Source: DATJPW01 sp035506215
Lineage (GTDB): Bacteria > Desulfobacterota > Desulfomonilia > Desulfomonilales > Desulfomonilaceae
Direction: 5' to 3'
Assembly (NCBI GenBank): GCA_035506215.1
Contig: DATJPW010000323.1
Coordinates: forward strand, 1-50,973
Length of the DNA: 50,973 bases
In this document: positions 43,181 through 50,973 of the stretch, one piece after another
How positions within the stretch are numbered: the first letter of the stretch is position 1
How the letters are laid out: each line of letters begins with the position of its first letter
Made by a program: the position numbers and the translations under genes
Notes under the pieces: generated by a model
What the model was told of the DNA's origin: nothing
Databases searched by the model: none
What the model saw: the letters and a program-made list of their open reading frames with translations, nothing else

Positions 43181-44656
43181 CTAGGCCCGTGTGAGAGAGT
43201 CGTGCCTATCTCGAATGGCACTTTCATAGAGTCGCGCATATTCAGCAGCCGAACGGTTCCAAGAGTAATCTTTGTTCATACCGCGGAGCATCAATCTGTG
43301 CCAGGAGGCAGGGTCTTCCCGGAACACTTTCAAAGCCTTGACCAACGTTGATTCAAGTTCCGACGGTTCCGGAGTGATGAATTTGAATCCGGTACCGGCC
43401 TCGCGTTGCGGATCGAATTCTTCCACAGTATCCTGCAGCCCTCCCGTGGCTCGAACTATAGGCACGGACCCATATTTAAGGGCATAGAGCTGATTGACCC
43501 CGCAAGGCTCGTACCTTGACGGTACCAGGATCATATCACCTCCAGCGAAGATCTTATGGGCGAGAGCGTAATCGTACTTTAGAAATATCCCTATCTTACC
43601 CGGATAACGGCTGGCGATTTCTTTAAACGCTGCCTGATACCGGGCTTCACCAGTACCCAAAAGCACGAGATGCAAATCCTGCTTCATCAGCGAGGGAATG
43701 GCTCCCAGAAGCATATCCACACCCTTCTGATTCGACAGGCGGCTGACCACCGTGATAACTGGGATACCAGGCCGAACTCGCAATCCTGCAACTTTTTGCA
43801 GGTCGGCCTTACACATGGCCTTACCAGCCAAATCTTCGGGATGATAGTTGGCAGCGATGAAGGAGTCTGTGGCAGGATTCCAGATTTTGTAATCGACACC
43901 ATTCAAGATACCGGAGAGCCGCTCATGCTTTTCCTGGAGCACCCCCTCGAGGCCGAAACCGAACTCCGGGGTCAAAATTTCATTCCGATATCCCGGCGAT
44001 ACCGTGTTCACAGCGTCCGCGAAGACTATACCACTCTTGAGGAAGTTAAGCCTGCCATGGAACTCCATATGCTTAGGCGTAAAAAACTCCCATCCTACAC
44101 CCACAAGGGGCATGTCGAGATGCCAAAAGATCCCCTGATAACCCAAATTGTGGATGGTCATAACCGACGAGCTTTCTTCCAGACGGCTCACACCAGCGTA
44201 AAGTGTCCTGAGATAGACCGGAGTGAGGGCGGCCTGCCAATCATGTGAATGAAACACGTCGTAACGCGTATTACTGAAAATCGACATTTCGATGGCCGCC
44301 CTTGACAGGAACACGAAACGCTCTGCATTGTCTTCATAGTCTTTTTCGGGCGAGCCATAGAGATATTCTCTGTCGTAGTAATCGTCGCATTCCAGGAACA
44401 GATAACGTAGGTCCGGTCTCTCCTGAAGTTGCCATATCTTTGCTGAGACTCTCTTGGCATTGAGAGTCAATTCAATGGAGAGATTCGTCTCCTTAATTCC
44501 ATATTTTTCAGGAACTATGCCACGATATTTGGGCATTAAGACATCGACTTGCAGTCCGAGAGCCGCAAGTTCCGCTGGAAGAGCAGAGAGGACCTCCCCC
44601 AAGCCGCCTGTTTGCGCAAATGGCGTCGCCTCCGAAGTAATCATAAGAACGCGCAC
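43181..44656 (-). CDS. glgA: Glycogen (starch) synthase, GT5
   Basis: A 491-residue ADP-glucose:glucan glucosyltransferase starting at GTG 44656 (GGGAGG upstream). MITSEATPFAQTGGLGEVL is the N-terminal donor-binding motif, with Gln where Lys of the usual KTGGL stands. HNLGYQGIF, VVSRLSNQKGVDML, LVPSRYEPCGVNQLYALKYG and PIVRATGGLQDTV (C-terminal GT-B motifs) are intact. It extends alpha-1,4-glucan storage polymer. No other glg gene is adjacent. The Lys-to-Gln change is discussed in the findings. Confidence 0.93.
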   Translation of the reverse strand: MRVLMITSEATPFAQTGGLGEVLSALPAELAALGLQVDVLMPKYRGIVPEKYGIKETNLSIELTLNAKRVSAKIWQLQERPDLRYLFLECDDYYDREYLYGSPEKDYEDNAERFVFLSRAAIEMSIFSNTRYDVFHSHDWQAALTPVYLRTLYAGVSRLEESSSVMTIHNLGYQGIFWHLDMPLVGVGWEFFTPKHMEFHGRLNFLKSGIVFADAVNTVSPGYRNEILTPEFGFGLEGVLQEKHERLSGILNGVDYKIWNPATDSFIAANYHPEDLAGKAMCKADLQKVAGLRVRPGIPVITVVSRLSNQKGVDMLLGAIPSLMKQDLHLVLLGTGEARYQAAFKEIASRYPGKIGIFLKYDYALAHKIFAGGDMILVPSRYEPCGVNQLYALKYGSVPIVRATGGLQDTVEEFDPQREAGTGFKFITPEPSELESTLVKALKVFREDPASWHRLMLRGMNKDYSWNRSAAEYARLYESAIRDRHDSLTRA

Positions 44657-44928
44657 TGCTCAAAACCTCCCGGACGACCAGGCAACCCGCGATGCATGTT
44701 TCTTGGCGCTAACATCTACCTTCGAGAATATGGGGTAGTTTTGGAAACGGCAGATGTCTTCTGAAAGAATTGCCAACCGCGTGCATTATACCATGAAACT
44801 TAATCGAAGCGCCAATTCCTATTATGATTAGGGCGGCTAATTTGCTCTCCGAATGTCCTGGTTTTCGATGCTCGTGAAGTTTCAGGGGAGCTTTCGCCGC
44901 GATAAGTTCCTACAACAATACCGAGTGT

Positions 44929-45432
44929 TCAGCCTGCAGAACGTTCCGCCCGTTTTCTGATATGTGGTATCAGGCCCCCATCCTGGACAAGCTCCTTCAT
45001 GAACGGCGGAATAGGGGCAACGCTATACGTTTTTCCTGTGACCGCGTTTCGGATGACACCTTGGTCGGCGTCCACCTCCACAATGTCTCCTTCAGCGATT
45101 TCTTCCGCCGCTTGTGCGCACTCAAAAATGAGGAGACCCATGTTGAAGGAGTTGCGGAAAAATATTCTGGCGAAGCTTCTGGCGATCACGCATGAGATCC
45201 CTGCGCCTTTTATAGCTACCGGCGCATGTTCTCTTGATGAGCCGCAGCCGAAATTCTTTCCGGCAACTATTATATCTCCGCTTTGAACTTTGGACGGGAA
45301 TTCCGGGTCAGCGTCTTCCATCACGTGTTCAGCCAGTTTCGCCGGATCGGAAAGACTTAAGTATCTGGCAGGAATGATTTCGTCCGTATTGACGTCATCG
45401 CCGAATTTCCAAACTCTGCCTCTGAACGCCAT
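44929..45432 (-). CDS. leuD: 3-isopropylmalate dehydratase small subunit
   Basis: A 167-residue protein of the short LeuD/HacB type: FRGRVWKFGDDVNTDEIIPARY, FGCGSSREHAPVAIKGAG and IARSFARIFFRNSFNMGLL, the swivelling-domain motifs. With a large subunit (LeuC) it isomerises isopropylmalate in leucine synthesis; LeuC is not in the window, so the partner is unlinked or beyond. Short forms can also belong to homoaconitase-like or 2,3-dimethylmalate dehydratases. It lies upstream of glgA on the same strand with a 272-nt gap, so probably a separate unit. Confidence 0.9.
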   Translation of the reverse strand: MAFRGRVWKFGDDVNTDEIIPARYLSLSDPAKLAEHVMEDADPEFPSKVQSGDIIVAGKNFGCGSSREHAPVAIKGAGISCVIARSFARIFFRNSFNMGLLIFECAQAAEEIAEGDIVEVDADQGVIRNAVTGKTYSVAPIPPFMKELVQDGGLIPHIRKRAERSAG

Positions 45433-45538
45433 TTACACCTCCGAAGCTGGTTAGGGTTTTGATATCCAACCCTCGGTAACCAGCAGCCGTACTTTGTTTA
45501 ACAGATAACATGTCCAAGGGAAAAAGTGCAGCCATCTC

Positions 45539-46585
45539 TCAAATCATGTTCCTGGCCCTGAGTTCCGCCTTGAGCCAGGCGTATACCACAGGCGCTGCTA
45601 TCAGCCCGGGGAGTCCAAAAACGGCTTCCATTGTAAGCATGGCGCAAAGTAGCTCCCATGCCCTGGCTTGCACTTGTCCGCCGATAATACGAGCGTTAAA
45701 AAAATATTCCAGCTTGTGGATCAACACCAGAAAAACGAGCGAAGCCATTGCGACTCCCGGTGACACGCCAAGGCTGATCAAGACAATAGCGGTATTAGAG
45801 ATGAGGTTTCCAACCACCGGCAGCAGACCGGCGATGAAGGTGAGCGGGATGAGCACCTTAACCATCGGCAAATGAACGCCGCAAAGAGGAAGCACGACCA
45901 TCAAATAGAGCGCACTCAAAATGGTGTTAAGCGCTGAGATCTTCACCTGTGCGAAGACTATCTTGTCGAACGCATCCGCCAGGGCTCCCGTCCGAGCGTA
46001 CAATGCCGCGACGAACGGCTGCCAGCGGTCGATTGCGTCGAAATGATGGAGCGCGGTCATGCCGCCAATAACCATGCCGAAGATCACGTGAATGAATGTT
46101 CTTATACCGGCCATCCCTGCTGCGGAGATCCTGTGTGAGTGCTCGCGCAACATAACGGTGATCTGCCACCGCAGGTCTTCCATTGTGGGCGGTATGGCTT
46201 CCGCAATATCCGGAGGTAAAGTGCGTCTCAGGTTGTCCAGCGTTTCCGCTACGACGGAGAGCAACGCGGCCATGCCGCGACTGCCGCGCATAAACGACCA
46301 CAAGCCCAGGCCTGCGCCGAGAAGGCCCAGCATCACGCCTATCACTATTGCAGCCAGGGCAAATTTGTGTGCCGATCTTCCCCATCGCACTGGAAGGAGC
46401 CGGGCGACCTTCACGGTTAAAACGTGAACAGCCAACCCGGCAAAAACTGTCGGAAGCAAATGGAAGTAGAGCACTACCGGGACCCCAAGTGCTGCAAGCG
46501 CGTAACTGACCCCCTCGGAGTAAACGTTTACAGGGCTTCCATCTTGCGGGACCGAATTGACCGTCTGGGAAGCATTGCTCTCCAT
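45539..46585 (-). CDS. AI-2E-family transporter (PerM-like permease)
   Basis: A 348-residue membrane protein from ATG 46585 (GGAG upstream); a 29-residue upstream extension is not favoured. About seven to eight hydrophobic segments, a long amphipathic central region (about 100-190), and family-type blocks LLPVVGNLISNTAIVLISL, GVAMASLVFLVLIHKLEYFF and NARIIGGQVQARAWEL, then VFGLPGLIAAPVVYAWLK. Members export autoinducer-2 or act as Na+/H+ or unknown permeases. The substrate here is unknown. Confidence 0.88.
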   Translation of the reverse strand: MESNASQTVNSVPQDGSPVNVYSEGVSYALAALGVPVVLYFHLLPTVFAGLAVHVLTVKVARLLPVRWGRSAHKFALAAIVIGVMLGLLGAGLGLWSFMRGSRGMAALLSVVAETLDNLRRTLPPDIAEAIPPTMEDLRWQITVMLREHSHRISAAGMAGIRTFIHVIFGMVIGGMTALHHFDAIDRWQPFVAALYARTGALADAFDKIVFAQVKISALNTILSALYLMVVLPLCGVHLPMVKVLIPLTFIAGLLPVVGNLISNTAIVLISLGVSPGVAMASLVFLVLIHKLEYFFNARIIGGQVQARAWELLCAMLTMEAVFGLPGLIAAPVVYAWLKAELRARNMI

Positions 46586-46845
46586 TTCAACTCTCCAGAA
46601 GCGCAGATGAGCGCTCCAAGGCCGACAAGTTACCTTATGGGGGGATAGCGCGCCAGCAAAAAAATCGAGCATACAGCCGCACGGCGAGTTTTGATTAATG
46701 GGTTAGGCAACTACTCCGGGAAAGTATTTGCCAAAACCGCGTTGCCTCGGGAAACGGTTTCCATTAACTTGTATGAAACCGTGACGTGGATTGATCGGCA
46801 TAAGACTCAATTGTGGACTGAAGCACAATTCCGGGTGCGGCCAAT

Positions 46846-47577
46846 ATGACATCAGAAGTTCTGCGCTCCAGTAATGGTCCTGAAGTCGGATCAGGCCCCA
46901 GATGGCCGCCGCGAGTTCAAGTGGCAGGGGTATCATCATTGGATGAGGCCTTGTTCTGTGCCGACGTCGGAGTCGAGGCGCTAGGGTTTACTCTTGAGGT
47001 CCCTGGAGGGGTCCACGATGGATTGACGTGGGATAAAGCCTCAGAAATTATTCAGAGGGTCCGCCAACGCATTTTTACCGTAGTGATCACTTATCTGAAC
47101 TCCGCGGACACGGCGGGAGTTTTGGTCGAGACTGTAAATCCGCACGCGATACAGTTTCATGGAGGAATATCCGATGAGCAACTTGCAATATTCTGCAAGC
47201 GACATCCTAGAACCAAGACGATAGGCCGAGTAACCGTATGGAATGCAAATGCCATCGCTGAGGCTGTTTGCTTCAACCCCACCTTGTGGGACGGAATCGT
47301 CCTGGATTCAAGAGACCCTTTGACTGGACGCATAGGGGCCACAGGAATCACACATGACTGGTCGCTGAGTTCTGAAATAGTCAAGGTATCGACTCTGCCG
47401 GTTATTCTGGCCGGCGGACTGAATCCTGACAATGTGGCCCAAGCCATTCGCTTAGTGAAACCGTGCGGCGTCGACGCACACACAGGGGTAGAAGACCGCA
47501 ACGGAACCAGAAACCTGTCCAAAATCCGTGCCTTCACGCAAGCGGCGTTGGCCGCCTTCAAAGCACACCCGCATTGA
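46846..47577 (+). CDS. TrpF-like protein lacking the catalytic cysteine
   Basis: A 243-residue TIM-barrel protein related to phosphoribosylanthranilate isomerase. FCADVGVEALGFTL, NPHAIQFHGGISDEQL, GIVLDSRDPLTG with GATGITHDW, VILAGGLNPDNVAQAI and VKPCGVDAHTGVED correspond to TrpF strands 1-8 and the phosphate-binding loops. At strand 1, where TrpF has (V)KICG with the general-base Cys, this protein reads VQVAGVS, with Ala27 in its place. The usual VDxSSGVE is VDAHTGVE. It may therefore catalyse another reaction or be inactive. No trp genes are adjacent. No clear ribosome site precedes ATG 46846. Confidence 0.75.
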   Translation: MTSEVLRSSNGPEVGSGPRWPPRVQVAGVSSLDEALFCADVGVEALGFTLEVPGGVHDGLTWDKASEIIQRVRQRIFTVVITYLNSADTAGVLVETVNPHAIQFHGGISDEQLAIFCKRHPRTKTIGRVTVWNANAIAEAVCFNPTLWDGIVLDSRDPLTGRIGATGITHDWSLSSEIVKVSTLPVILAGGLNPDNVAQAIRLVKPCGVDAHTGVEDRNGTRNLSKIRAFTQAALAAFKAHPH

Positions 47578-47707
47578 TTTCATTCCATCCTGCAATAAAT
47601 TATGAACAGCTGGTGAACTTTCTCCGAAAACGGCCTTGCCGGAAGGCCCGGTGAAAATGTAATATCTGCGTACGCCACGACCTAACCGAGCCGGAGTCGG
47701 TCCTTTT

Positions 47708-47793
47708 GCGAGAGTGGCGGAATCTGGCAGACGCACCGGACTTAGGATCCGGCGGGGCAACCCATGGGGGTTCGAGTCCCCCCTCTCGCACCA
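47708..47793 (+). tRNA. tRNA-Leu (anticodon UAG)
   Basis: Acceptor GCGAGAG (47708-47714) pairs with CTCTCGC (47783-47789), then discriminator A and encoded CCA (47791-47793). The anticodon arm CCGGA-CTTAGGA-TCCGG places anticodon TAG at 47743-47745. The long variable region and the T arm (GGGGG-TTCGAGT-CCCCC) are as in type II leucine tRNAs. It reads CUA codons. It stands alone. Confidence 0.96.
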
Positions 47794-47832
47794 GTCTCGT
47801 AGCGGAGTTCGGGAAAGGATCGGTATAAGTAC

Positions 47833-48135
47833 ATGAAAAAACTTATCCTCTTGACAATCGTGATGGCATTGTTGCTGCCATATTCCATTTGCCTTGCTCA
47901 AAATTTCGGATATGGCCAATATTATCAGCTACCTGCTCCTCCGGCCCCGTATTACCAGCAGTATGGAAATTCAGGAGGTTTCCCTCCGTACGGTTTCTAT
48001 TTCCACCTGGCCCCGTCTCCTTGGCTTATCCACCGGTGGGACCTGAGAAACCGGGCCGCAGATCTGGAGGCGCTCCAAAGGAGTCCATTGAACCCGGAGT
48101 CCGACGTCGAATACATGTTACGAAATTTTGACTAG
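47833..48135 (+). CDS. Small secreted Tyr/Pro/Gln-rich protein
   Basis: A 100-residue protein with signal peptide (MKKLILLTIVMALLLPYSIC, cleavage after LA before QNF). The mature half is Tyr/Pro/Gln/Gly-rich (YGQYYQLPAPPAPYYQQYG); the C-terminal half is charged (RWDLRNRAADLEALQRSPL). AAGGAT lies about 12 nt before the ATG, rather far. It could share a transcript with the tRNA just upstream. Function unknown. Confidence 0.65.
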   Translation: MKKLILLTIVMALLLPYSICLAQNFGYGQYYQLPAPPAPYYQQYGNSGGFPPYGFYFHLAPSPWLIHRWDLRNRAADLEALQRSPLNPESDVEYMLRNFD

Positions 48136-48160
48136 AAGAAAAGCTAATCTTATTGGAAGG

Positions 48161-48460
48161 TTATTCTCGGATGAAGCCGAAATAAATTATTACGAGCACC
48201 AGACCGCCCATCGCGGCCAAAAACGTTAACAAATCATAAAGTTCGACCGTAGCACTTTTTGGGTATAGGTAATGATAAATGATGCTTCCTGCCAACAAAC
48301 CGAAGAAGGCGAGAGCCATAAACTTCTGTCCGCTGACTACGGCGTACAGAAAAACTATAACGCAAAAACCCAAGAATACCGGATGAACAATTAGCTCGGT
48401 TCCGCTCGACACACCGAGCAGATTGTTGATCCAATCGAAAAAGTTCGCCAGTGTTTCCAT
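48161..48460 (-). CDS. Small membrane protein
   Basis: A 99-residue protein with AGGAGG before the ATG. Three hydrophobic segments follow a short polar N-terminus: VHPVFLGFCVIVFLYAVVSG, FMALAFFGLLAGSIIYHYLY and LLTFLAAMGGLVLVIIYFGF. Probably an inner-membrane protein. I do not recognise the family. Convergent with the preceding secreted-protein gene (25 nt). Confidence 0.7.
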   Translation of the reverse strand: METLANFFDWINNLLGVSSGTELIVHPVFLGFCVIVFLYAVVSGQKFMALAFFGLLAGSIIYHYLYPKSATVELYDLLTFLAAMGGLVLVIIYFGFIRE

Positions 48461-48897
48461 GTCACTCCTCCTGCCGTAGGCCCACTAGAAATCACCGCCC
48501 GTTTTTGGGTAGCGCACGACATGAACGGTTATGACAAAAAGTTGCCGAATTTAGTGGTGCTGTAACATGTTCATCTGACAAAAGCAAACCATATTGGCTA
48601 CATGAGCCTCTTGACAAGGCTCGTCGAGGCACGTAAGAATACCGGATGGCCATTCACCCGGGGTTACCGACTGCATGCCTTCGAGCCTCTCATGTCGTCG
48701 GTCGCCTTGAAAGCCTCGGAAGCAATAACCAAGAGACTACTTGAAATCGGTAGAGACTATTGCCGGCGGTCCTCCTTTAGCGAGTAGTAACCCAAAAGTT
48801 TCACAGCGGCGCTTTATTGTTGACGTTTGAGGTGCAAATTGCGCTATTTTGGTCCTTTCTCGGTTAACCGGTAATCATAGGCCGACCGGAGCTATTT
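48461..48897. other. Intergenic region upstream of the EF-G gene
   Basis: No gene supported; the short plus-strand frame at 48602-48787 lacks a ribosome site and family features. A GGAG precedes the EF-G GTG codon. Promoters are not clear. Confidence 0.4.
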
Positions 48898-50931
48898 GTG
48901 ACTCAAAATCTTACAAAAGTCAGAAACATCGGAATAACAGCACATATTGATGCCGGCAAGACCACCCTTACCGAAAGAATTCTGTTCTATACGAAAAAGA
49001 TCCACAAAATCGGTGAAGTGGATGAGGGGTCCGCGACAATGGATTATATGCCCCAGGAGCAGGAGCGAGGCATAACCATCACTTCTGCTGCCACTTTCTT
49101 CCAATGGAAGGGATACGAAATCCATCTCATCGATACTCCGGGCCATGTGGATTTTACCATAGAGGTGGAACGGTCCTTACGGGTGCTTGACGGTGTTGTT
49201 GCCGTCATTTGTGGTGTAGGCGGCGTCGAGCCGCAAACAGAGACTGTGTGGCACCAGGCCGAGCGTTACCGGGTGCCTCGAATAGCATTCGTTAACAAGC
49301 TCGATAGGATCGGTTCGGACTTCAATCGCGCGGTCGCCATGATGAAGGAAAGGCTAGGCGCTCATCCGGTGCCTGTGCAATTACCCATGAAATCCGGAGA
49401 CGATTTCCTCGGCGTGATCGACCTCCTACGGATGCAGAGCATAATCTGGGAGCGCTCAACCAGCGGTGAAGAATTTGAATACATTGATATTCCTGACCAA
49501 TATCAAGAGGAAGCTCACAACGCTCGCAAGTTCATGTTGGAAACCGCTGCGGAGATGGATGAAGAGTTGCTTGAATACTACCTTGAACACGAAACTATGG
49601 ACGAAAAGCAAATTATCAAGGGCTTACGAATCGGGACCATTGCCAACAGGATTGTCCCGGTGCTCTGCGGTTCCGCTCTCAAGAATCAAGGCGTGCAGCC
49701 TGTAATTGACGCAGTGATAAACTTCCTGCCTTCACCGTTGGAGGTCCCTCCGATAGTAGGCGTAAATCCTGAGACAGGTATCGAGGAACAACGTGATCCC
49801 TCGGTCAAAGCGCCGTTGTGCGCACTCGCATTCAAGGTCCTGATGGACCAGGGGAGAAAGACCACTTACCTGCGGATATACTCGGGCGAGCTTCAGTCGG
49901 ACCAAGAGGTATACAATGCATCTCGACAGATCAGAGAGCGAGTGGCCCGACTATTCCTCATGCATGCTAACAAACGAGAGAAGATCAAATCCGCAACTGC
50001 CGGCAGCATTGCCCTCGCCGTGGGCCTCAAGGAAACAAGGACCGGCGACACACTCACCGATCCGCGTTCTCCGCTGATTCTCGAATCGCTGGACACCTAT
50101 CGTCCGGTCATTTCCACGGCGGTCGAGCCTATGACTCGAGGCGATCAAGAAAAGCTTATGATGAGTTTGGAGAAAATCGCATTAGAAGACCCGACTTTCA
50201 CATTTAATGAAAGTGAAGATACAGGCCAACTCCTTATATCCGGTATGGGTGAACTTCACCTGGAAATAATCATTGACCGCCTGAAGAGGGAATATGGCGT
50301 CGAGGTGCATACCGGAAAGCCGCAAGTGGTGTACAAGGAAACTGTCGCGTCCACTGGTCAGGCGCACGTGATATTTGATCGGGAGATCCACGACGTACGC
50401 CACTTCGGCGGGGTTACATTGCATGTAGAGCCAGTGGCCAGAGGCGATGGTTTCGCGTTCCAGGCTGCCCAAGAGCTGCAAGAGTCCATTGATCCCCAAA
50501 TACTCGGCCATGTTGAACAAGGCGCCAGGGAGGCTACCCTGGCAGGGGCCTTGGCCGGCAACGAAGTGGTGGACATCAAGGTGACTCTGCGTGCGTTGGG
50601 GCCTGACCTGGATTCCATGACAGGACTCGGCTTGAAGGTGGCGGCCTCTCAGGCATGTAAAGAAGCTTGTGAAAAAGCGTCCCCGGTCTTACTTGAACCA
50701 TACATGAAGGTTGAGGTTGTAGTCCCGGAAGAATTTGTCGGGGAGGTCATCGCGGACCTGAACAGCAGACGCGGACGGATGGAAGAAATCACCCCGCGAG
50801 GCAAGACGTCCGTGGTTGCCGCAGTGGCGCCTCTGGCGACAATGTTTGGTTATTCCACCTCGTTGAGATCGCTGACCCAGGGGCGGGGGATATTTACCAT
50901 GCAGTATTCGCATTACGACGCGAAGCTGTGA
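48898..50931 (+). CDS. Elongation factor G (paralogue-type)
   Basis: A 677-residue translational GTPase starting at GTG 48898 (GGAG 7 nt upstream). G1 AHIDAGKTTLTERIL, G2 RGITITSAATFF, G3 DTPGHVDFTIEVERSL and G4 FVNKLDRIGSDF are intact. EF-G domains II-V follow, including ISGMGELHLEIIIDRLKREY and the C-terminal GRMEEITPRGKTSVVAAVAPLA region. It moves tRNA and mRNA through the ribosome. It is not next to rpsL, rpsG or tuf, so it is probably a second EF-G (EF-G2-like), possibly more active in ribosome recycling or under stress. The symbol is left empty for that reason. Confidence 0.93.
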   Translation: MTQNLTKVRNIGITAHIDAGKTTLTERILFYTKKIHKIGEVDEGSATMDYMPQEQERGITITSAATFFQWKGYEIHLIDTPGHVDFTIEVERSLRVLDGVVAVICGVGGVEPQTETVWHQAERYRVPRIAFVNKLDRIGSDFNRAVAMMKERLGAHPVPVQLPMKSGDDFLGVIDLLRMQSIIWERSTSGEEFEYIDIPDQYQEEAHNARKFMLETAAEMDEELLEYYLEHETMDEKQIIKGLRIGTIANRIVPVLCGSALKNQGVQPVIDAVINFLPSPLEVPPIVGVNPETGIEEQRDPSVKAPLCALAFKVLMDQGRKTTYLRIYSGELQSDQEVYNASRQIRERVARLFLMHANKREKIKSATAGSIALAVGLKETRTGDTLTDPRSPLILESLDTYRPVISTAVEPMTRGDQEKLMMSLEKIALEDPTFTFNESEDTGQLLISGMGELHLEIIIDRLKREYGVEVHTGKPQVVYKETVASTGQAHVIFDREIHDVRHFGGVTLHVEPVARGDGFAFQAAQELQESIDPQILGHVEQGAREATLAGALAGNEVVDIKVTLRALGPDLDSMTGLGLKVAASQACKEACEKASPVLLEPYMKVEVVVPEEFVGEVIADLNSRRGRMEEITPRGKTSVVAAVAPLATMFGYSTSLRSLTQGRGIFTMQYSHYDAKL

Positions 50932-50973
50932 CCCGTAAAGACCTCGCCAATCCCCGTGAATGAACTCGCACGC

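Noticed and set aside
48602..48787. Plus-strand frame of 61 codons before the EF-G gene
   Set aside because: No ribosome site or conserved feature; treated as chance.
1..50973. CRISPR array, prophage or toxin-antitoxin module
   Set aside because: No regularly spaced direct repeats, integrase, phage structural genes or recognisable toxin-antitoxin pairs were seen on either strand.

Overview
The window reads as chromosomal DNA of a strictly anaerobic deltaproteobacterium (Desulfobacterota). The pointers are corrinoid/pterin methyl-transfer genes, an aromatic-acid-type MFS carrier, a GAACNNNNGTTC-type LexA box, many CheY-like regulators and PAS/Cache-type kinases, a TauE/SafE exporter and LPS heptose synthesis. 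Desulfomonile-like O-demethylating sulfate reducers would fit, but that placement is inference from gene content; no rRNA is present.

Layout. 1-2.4 kb: the edge of a DUF4213/DUF364 gene, two diverged copies of a ~147-bp terminal-inverted-repeat element, a putative zinc peptidase with an odd tail, and a Lys/Pro/Ala-repeat protein. 2.6-5.95 kb: an SOS-controlled error-prone DNA polymerase (dnaE2 type) split into a catalytic ORF and a separate OB-fold ORF. It is preceded by a 31-codon leader that looks like the first helix of LexA. 6.1-13.1 kb: a methyltransferase cassette (pterin methyltransferase, corrinoid protein, UroD-like methyltransferase, MFS carrier, terminator), then a GntR/HutC regulator, a second corrinoid protein and a DUF1638 protein. 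13.2-19.6 kb: a periplasmic binding protein, acyl-CoA ligase, thiolase and secreted ankyrin protein. The same palindrome, TCTAG-N4-CTAGA, lies at the promoters at 6.15 kb and 13.2 kb, so the two blocks are probably one regulon for uptake, demethylation and CoA activation of a methylated (possibly methoxy-aromatic) acid.

19.6-27.1 kb: ThiC-family enzyme, small proteins, medium-chain dehydrogenase, YjbQ, HldD, CBS protein, and a TauE/SafE exporter with a small membrane partner. 27.5-32.1 kb: a minus-strand signalling island with a Cache-type histidine kinase, three CheY-like receivers, a kinase-like protein lacking a recognisable ATPase domain, and a small protein that shares an AFAE-motif with the tail of one receiver. 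32.4-36.8 kb: PhoU-like protein, UspA, CDF metal transporter, M3 peptidase. 37-40 kb: small secreted Gly/Pro/Cys/Tyr-rich proteins and an ankyrin protein. 40.2-50.9 kb: RecD2, LysE, GlgA, LeuD, AI-2E-family permease, a TrpF-like protein lacking the catalytic Cys, tRNA-Leu(UAG), two small envelope proteins and an EF-G paralogue.

All calls come from reading motifs by eye. No database or folding program was used.
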